A DNA stretch of 6,484 bases from Phycisphaerae bacterium (lineage in GTDB: Bacteria > Planctomycetota > Phycisphaerae > JAAYCJ01), in the NCBI GenBank assembly GCA_015486815.1, contig WFQY01000148.1:1-6484 (forward strand), written 5' to 3'. Positions 4,810 to 6,484 of the stretch are shown one piece after another (the first letter of the stretch is position 1; every line of letters begins with the position of its first letter). Below the pieces are notes generated by a model, which did no database searches, was not told the DNA's origin, and was given only the letters and a program-made list of their open reading frames with translations. A program made the translations under genes and the position numbers.

Positions 4810-4873
4810 CGGTGAGGTAACTTTCCGGAACCATTGGGACACTCAGCAGCCGTAGGGAGATGGGTTACGCATA

Positions 4874-5446
4874 TCAGGATAGTTCTTTTTCGCTGAAGAC
4901 GTCAGCGGTGAAGAGATAGACCTGCGTTTTCGGGTCTTTCCAAGCGTCGGGCGGTAAGCCTGCTTTATGCGAACAGCAGTAAGAAAGGAATTCCTCTTTA
5001 GACCAGCCTGTCTCGGTCGCTACCTGAGGCAGAAAACAGCCACTCTGAAAACCTCGGCGGATATAAATTCCGTGCTTGCCAAGCTCGAGCGAAAGCGGGT
5101 CTTTGGTAAGCTCGAGAGGAGAGAGCACCGAAATTTCAATATCGAGTCTGTTCAGTTCGTCGGGACGAATCGGCTGATTCGCAAAACGCGGGTCGTTAAG
5201 GGCAGCTTCCGCCATCTCACGGACGGTTTCAATAAGCGGTTTGTCGGAGACGAACGTACCAATACAGCCACGAAGTTTACCATCGACGTGAAGTGTAACA
5301 AAACAGCCACACGGCTGACGCAAAGCGGGATCGTCGGGGAGTTTTATATCAGCTTGCGTTCCCGTTACTTTCGATTCGACAACAGCACGAGCGAGTTTCA
5401 ATAGCTGACGTTTTTGCTCATCTGTTAATTCAAACTTATTGCTCAT
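4874..5446 (-). CDS. amrA: AMMECR1 domain protein (AmmeMemoRadiSam system protein A)
   Basis: This 190-residue protein is a full-length AMMECR1 domain. The family signature LRGCIG is at 58-63, preceded by the strand segment CGCFVTLHVDGK (46-57) and followed by the DPRF region (about 85-88). EISVLSPLE, GIYIRRG, and FLPQVATETGWSKEEFLSYCC with a downstream Lys-Ala-Gly-Leu-Pro complete the usual order. In many bacteria and archaea this domain is encoded with or fused to a Memo domain and a radical SAM protein; neither is visible here. Its biochemical role is unsettled, with RNA or protein modification proposed. ATG at 5446 has GGGGAA upstream and lies 22 bases after the GHMP kinase stop, so the two are probably co-transcribed. 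The conserved cysteine C61 is present. Confidence 0.92.
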   Translation of the reverse strand: MSNKFELTDEQKRQLLKLARAVVESKVTGTQADIKLPDDPALRQPCGCFVTLHVDGKLRGCIGTFVSDKPLIETVREMAEAALNDPRFANQPIRPDELNRLDIEISVLSPLELTKDPLSLELGKHGIYIRRGFQSGCFLPQVATETGWSKEEFLSYCCSHKAGLPPDAWKDPKTQVYLFTADVFSEKELS

Positions 5447-5468
5447 TTTTCATTTCCCCAATAAAGAA

Positions 5469-6484
5469 TTAGATTCGAATTACCGATGAACCTGCAACAG
5501 GCTGACATATATGAATCATAGGCGAAATTTTTGCGGGTTGGTAGTAATTTTTCTTAAGAGCGTTTACGATTTTTTGGCAGCTTGACTGTTCGACCAGAAT
5601 CATAATACATCCGCCGAGCCCCGCCCCGCCAAGCTGAGCACCATAACAGCCCGGTATATCTTTTACCATATCAACCATCATATCTATTTGCGGAGTGGAG
5701 CATCGGTAGCCCCCTGCTTGCATATAGAGCTGAGCGTTGAGAACACGTTGAGGATTCTGGCTGACAAGGTCGTCGGAAAGTTTATTGAGTGCGAGATCGC
5801 TTACATCATATCGATATCGGCGTGGTTTTAATTGCTGACCGACTTTTTCGAATCGTACTACCCTATCGCCATTATGGCTGATCAACATCAATTGTCCGAA
5901 GGTTTCGATTTTGTTTTCCGATAGCAGAACGGGTGCGAGTCTGCTTCGTTCGCATTCTGCGATGCCATAAAGAAGGACTTCGCGAAGATGATATTTTTTG
6001 GGCGGCCGATGCGACGAGGTGATTCGGTCGATATCATCCTGATGATGATGTGAAAGTAAATCATACAAAGCTGATGCAGCGAGTTCTTCGGGCACGGTAA
6101 GTAGCAGCTCATATATTTTACTTATCCTGCAATTCAAACGCGTGGGATTTAAATCTCGCAAATGCTCGAGCATATGTTGATATTGCTCGTTTCTGTCTTT
6201 GAGCAACATAAACCCGAATTCATAGCTGGCTACTTTCTGATTGAATTTGTCTCTGGCGGTTGTGCTTTTATTTGCATCGATACCACTATTGGCGATAATC
6301 AATCGACAGTTTTCGGGAAAACCGTATATATCAGCTACTTCGAAGGGGAAAAATTTTACGTGAGCGATTTGTCCTCGTTTTCCCATACGAATAGCGGCAT
6401 GGTCGGCACTTCCTCCACGTGAGCCTACGAACCATTCACCTTCGCCACACAGGTCAACAAGTTCGCTCGGATTTACATCGAGAC
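5469..6484 (-). CDS. GHMP-family sugar kinase, galactokinase-like (5' end beyond the window)
   Basis: The frame is open to the right window edge, so this is the C-terminal 337 residues of a longer protein; the ATG at 6386 is internal. The visible start, with VGSRGGSADHAAI about 20 residues in, matches the galactokinase G-G-x-x-D segment carrying the catalytic Asp. GAQLGGAGLGGC near the C-terminus is GHMP motif 3. The end, ICQPVAGSSVIRI, is also galactokinase-like. The protein should phosphorylate a sugar at C1 using ATP in the cytoplasm; galactose is the default guess, but related kinases act on arabinose, glucuronate, galacturonate or fucose. The ATP-binding G-x-G-x-S-S-S motif and the substrate loop lie outside the window, so specificity cannot be judged. 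It is followed by AMMECR1 in the same probable operon. Confidence 0.88.
   Translation of the reverse strand, partial: LDVNPSELVDLCGEGEWFVGSRGGSADHAAIRMGKRGQIAHVKFFPFEVADIYGFPENCRLIIANSGIDANKSTTARDKFNQKVASYEFGFMLLKDRNEQYQHMLEHLRDLNPTRLNCRISKIYELLLTVPEELAASALYDLLSHHHQDDIDRITSSHRPPKKYHLREVLLYGIAECERSRLAPVLLSENKIETFGQLMLISHNGDRVVRFEKVGQQLKPRRYRYDVSDLALNKLSDDLVSQNPQRVLNAQLYMQAGGYRCSTPQIDMMVDMVKDIPGCYGAQLGGAGLGGCIMILVEQSSCQKIVNALKKNYYQPAKISPMIHICQPVAGSSVIRI

Larger units (their letters stand above)
4442..4873. other. Intergenic regulatory region upstream of the pseudo-receiver gene
   Basis: This gap, just under 440 bases, separates AMMECR1 from the pseudo-receiver gene; both are on the minus strand. 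From the pseudo-receiver side it contains a sigma-54 promoter (4502-4518), an AT-only dyad (4523-4543), two matching dyads (4590-4602 and 4652-4664) and a compound hairpin with an alternative partner (4744-4809). A TTCCGGAA palindrome lies at 4823-4830, and ACTCAGC is repeated at 4800-4806 and 4841-4847. No frame has a convincing start, ribosome site and composition, so I see no gene here. Confidence 0.6.

Noticed and set aside
4967..5404. 145-codon plus-strand frame opposite AMMECR1
   Set aside because: It is a shadow of a well-supported conserved gene on the minus strand and resembles no protein family.
6162..6422. 86-codon plus-strand frame opposite the GHMP kinase
   Set aside because: It is antisense to conserved kinase sequence, including the GGSADH segment, and has no ribosome site.

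Overview
The window looks like part of a planctomycete chromosome, most likely a Phycisphaerae-type lineage. The case rests on a secreted PEP-CTERM protein, a lone AMMECR1 (AmmeMemoRadiSam A) protein, a galactokinase-like GHMP kinase and moderate GC content. No rRNA, tRNA, CRISPR array, transposase or phage gene is visible. The taxonomic call is an inference from gene families only.

Layout. The left half is on the + strand: a WrbA-like flavodoxin (62-538) and an Hsp20 small heat-shock protein (563-1015), 24 bases apart and probably one stress operon. They are followed by a hairpin-rich repeat (1020-1076), a short stand-alone LuxR-type HTH protein (1215-1508) and a PspF-like sigma-54 activator with no sensory domain (1631-2617). 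A strong hairpin (2644-2676) ends this block and faces the converging minus-strand genes.

The right half is on the - strand. Read in the direction of transcription it has a galactokinase-like GHMP kinase cut by the window edge (6484 to 5469), AMMECR1 (5446-4874, 22 bases later), a 438-base gap, a degenerate CheY-like receiver (4435-4034), a 543-base gap full of hairpins, and a PEP-CTERM exported protein (3490-2702).

Regulatory logic. The 438-base gap holds a very good sigma-54 promoter (4502-4518, minus strand) reading into the pseudo-receiver gene. Upstream of it are two 13-base dyads of the shared form GCWTA-N3-TAWGC, with centres 62 bases (about six helical turns) apart and roughly 100 and 165 bases before the predicted start. 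That is the layout of a sigma-54 enhancer. A sigma-54 activator lacking an input domain lies in the same window, so a local circuit is plausible: activator, sigma-54 promoter, receiver that cannot be phosphorylated, with a neighbouring surface protein. This link is inferred and not shown by the sequence. The 543-base gap carries a second, inverted copy of the 1020-1076 repeat and a structured block with mutually exclusive pairings that matches no RNA family I recognise.
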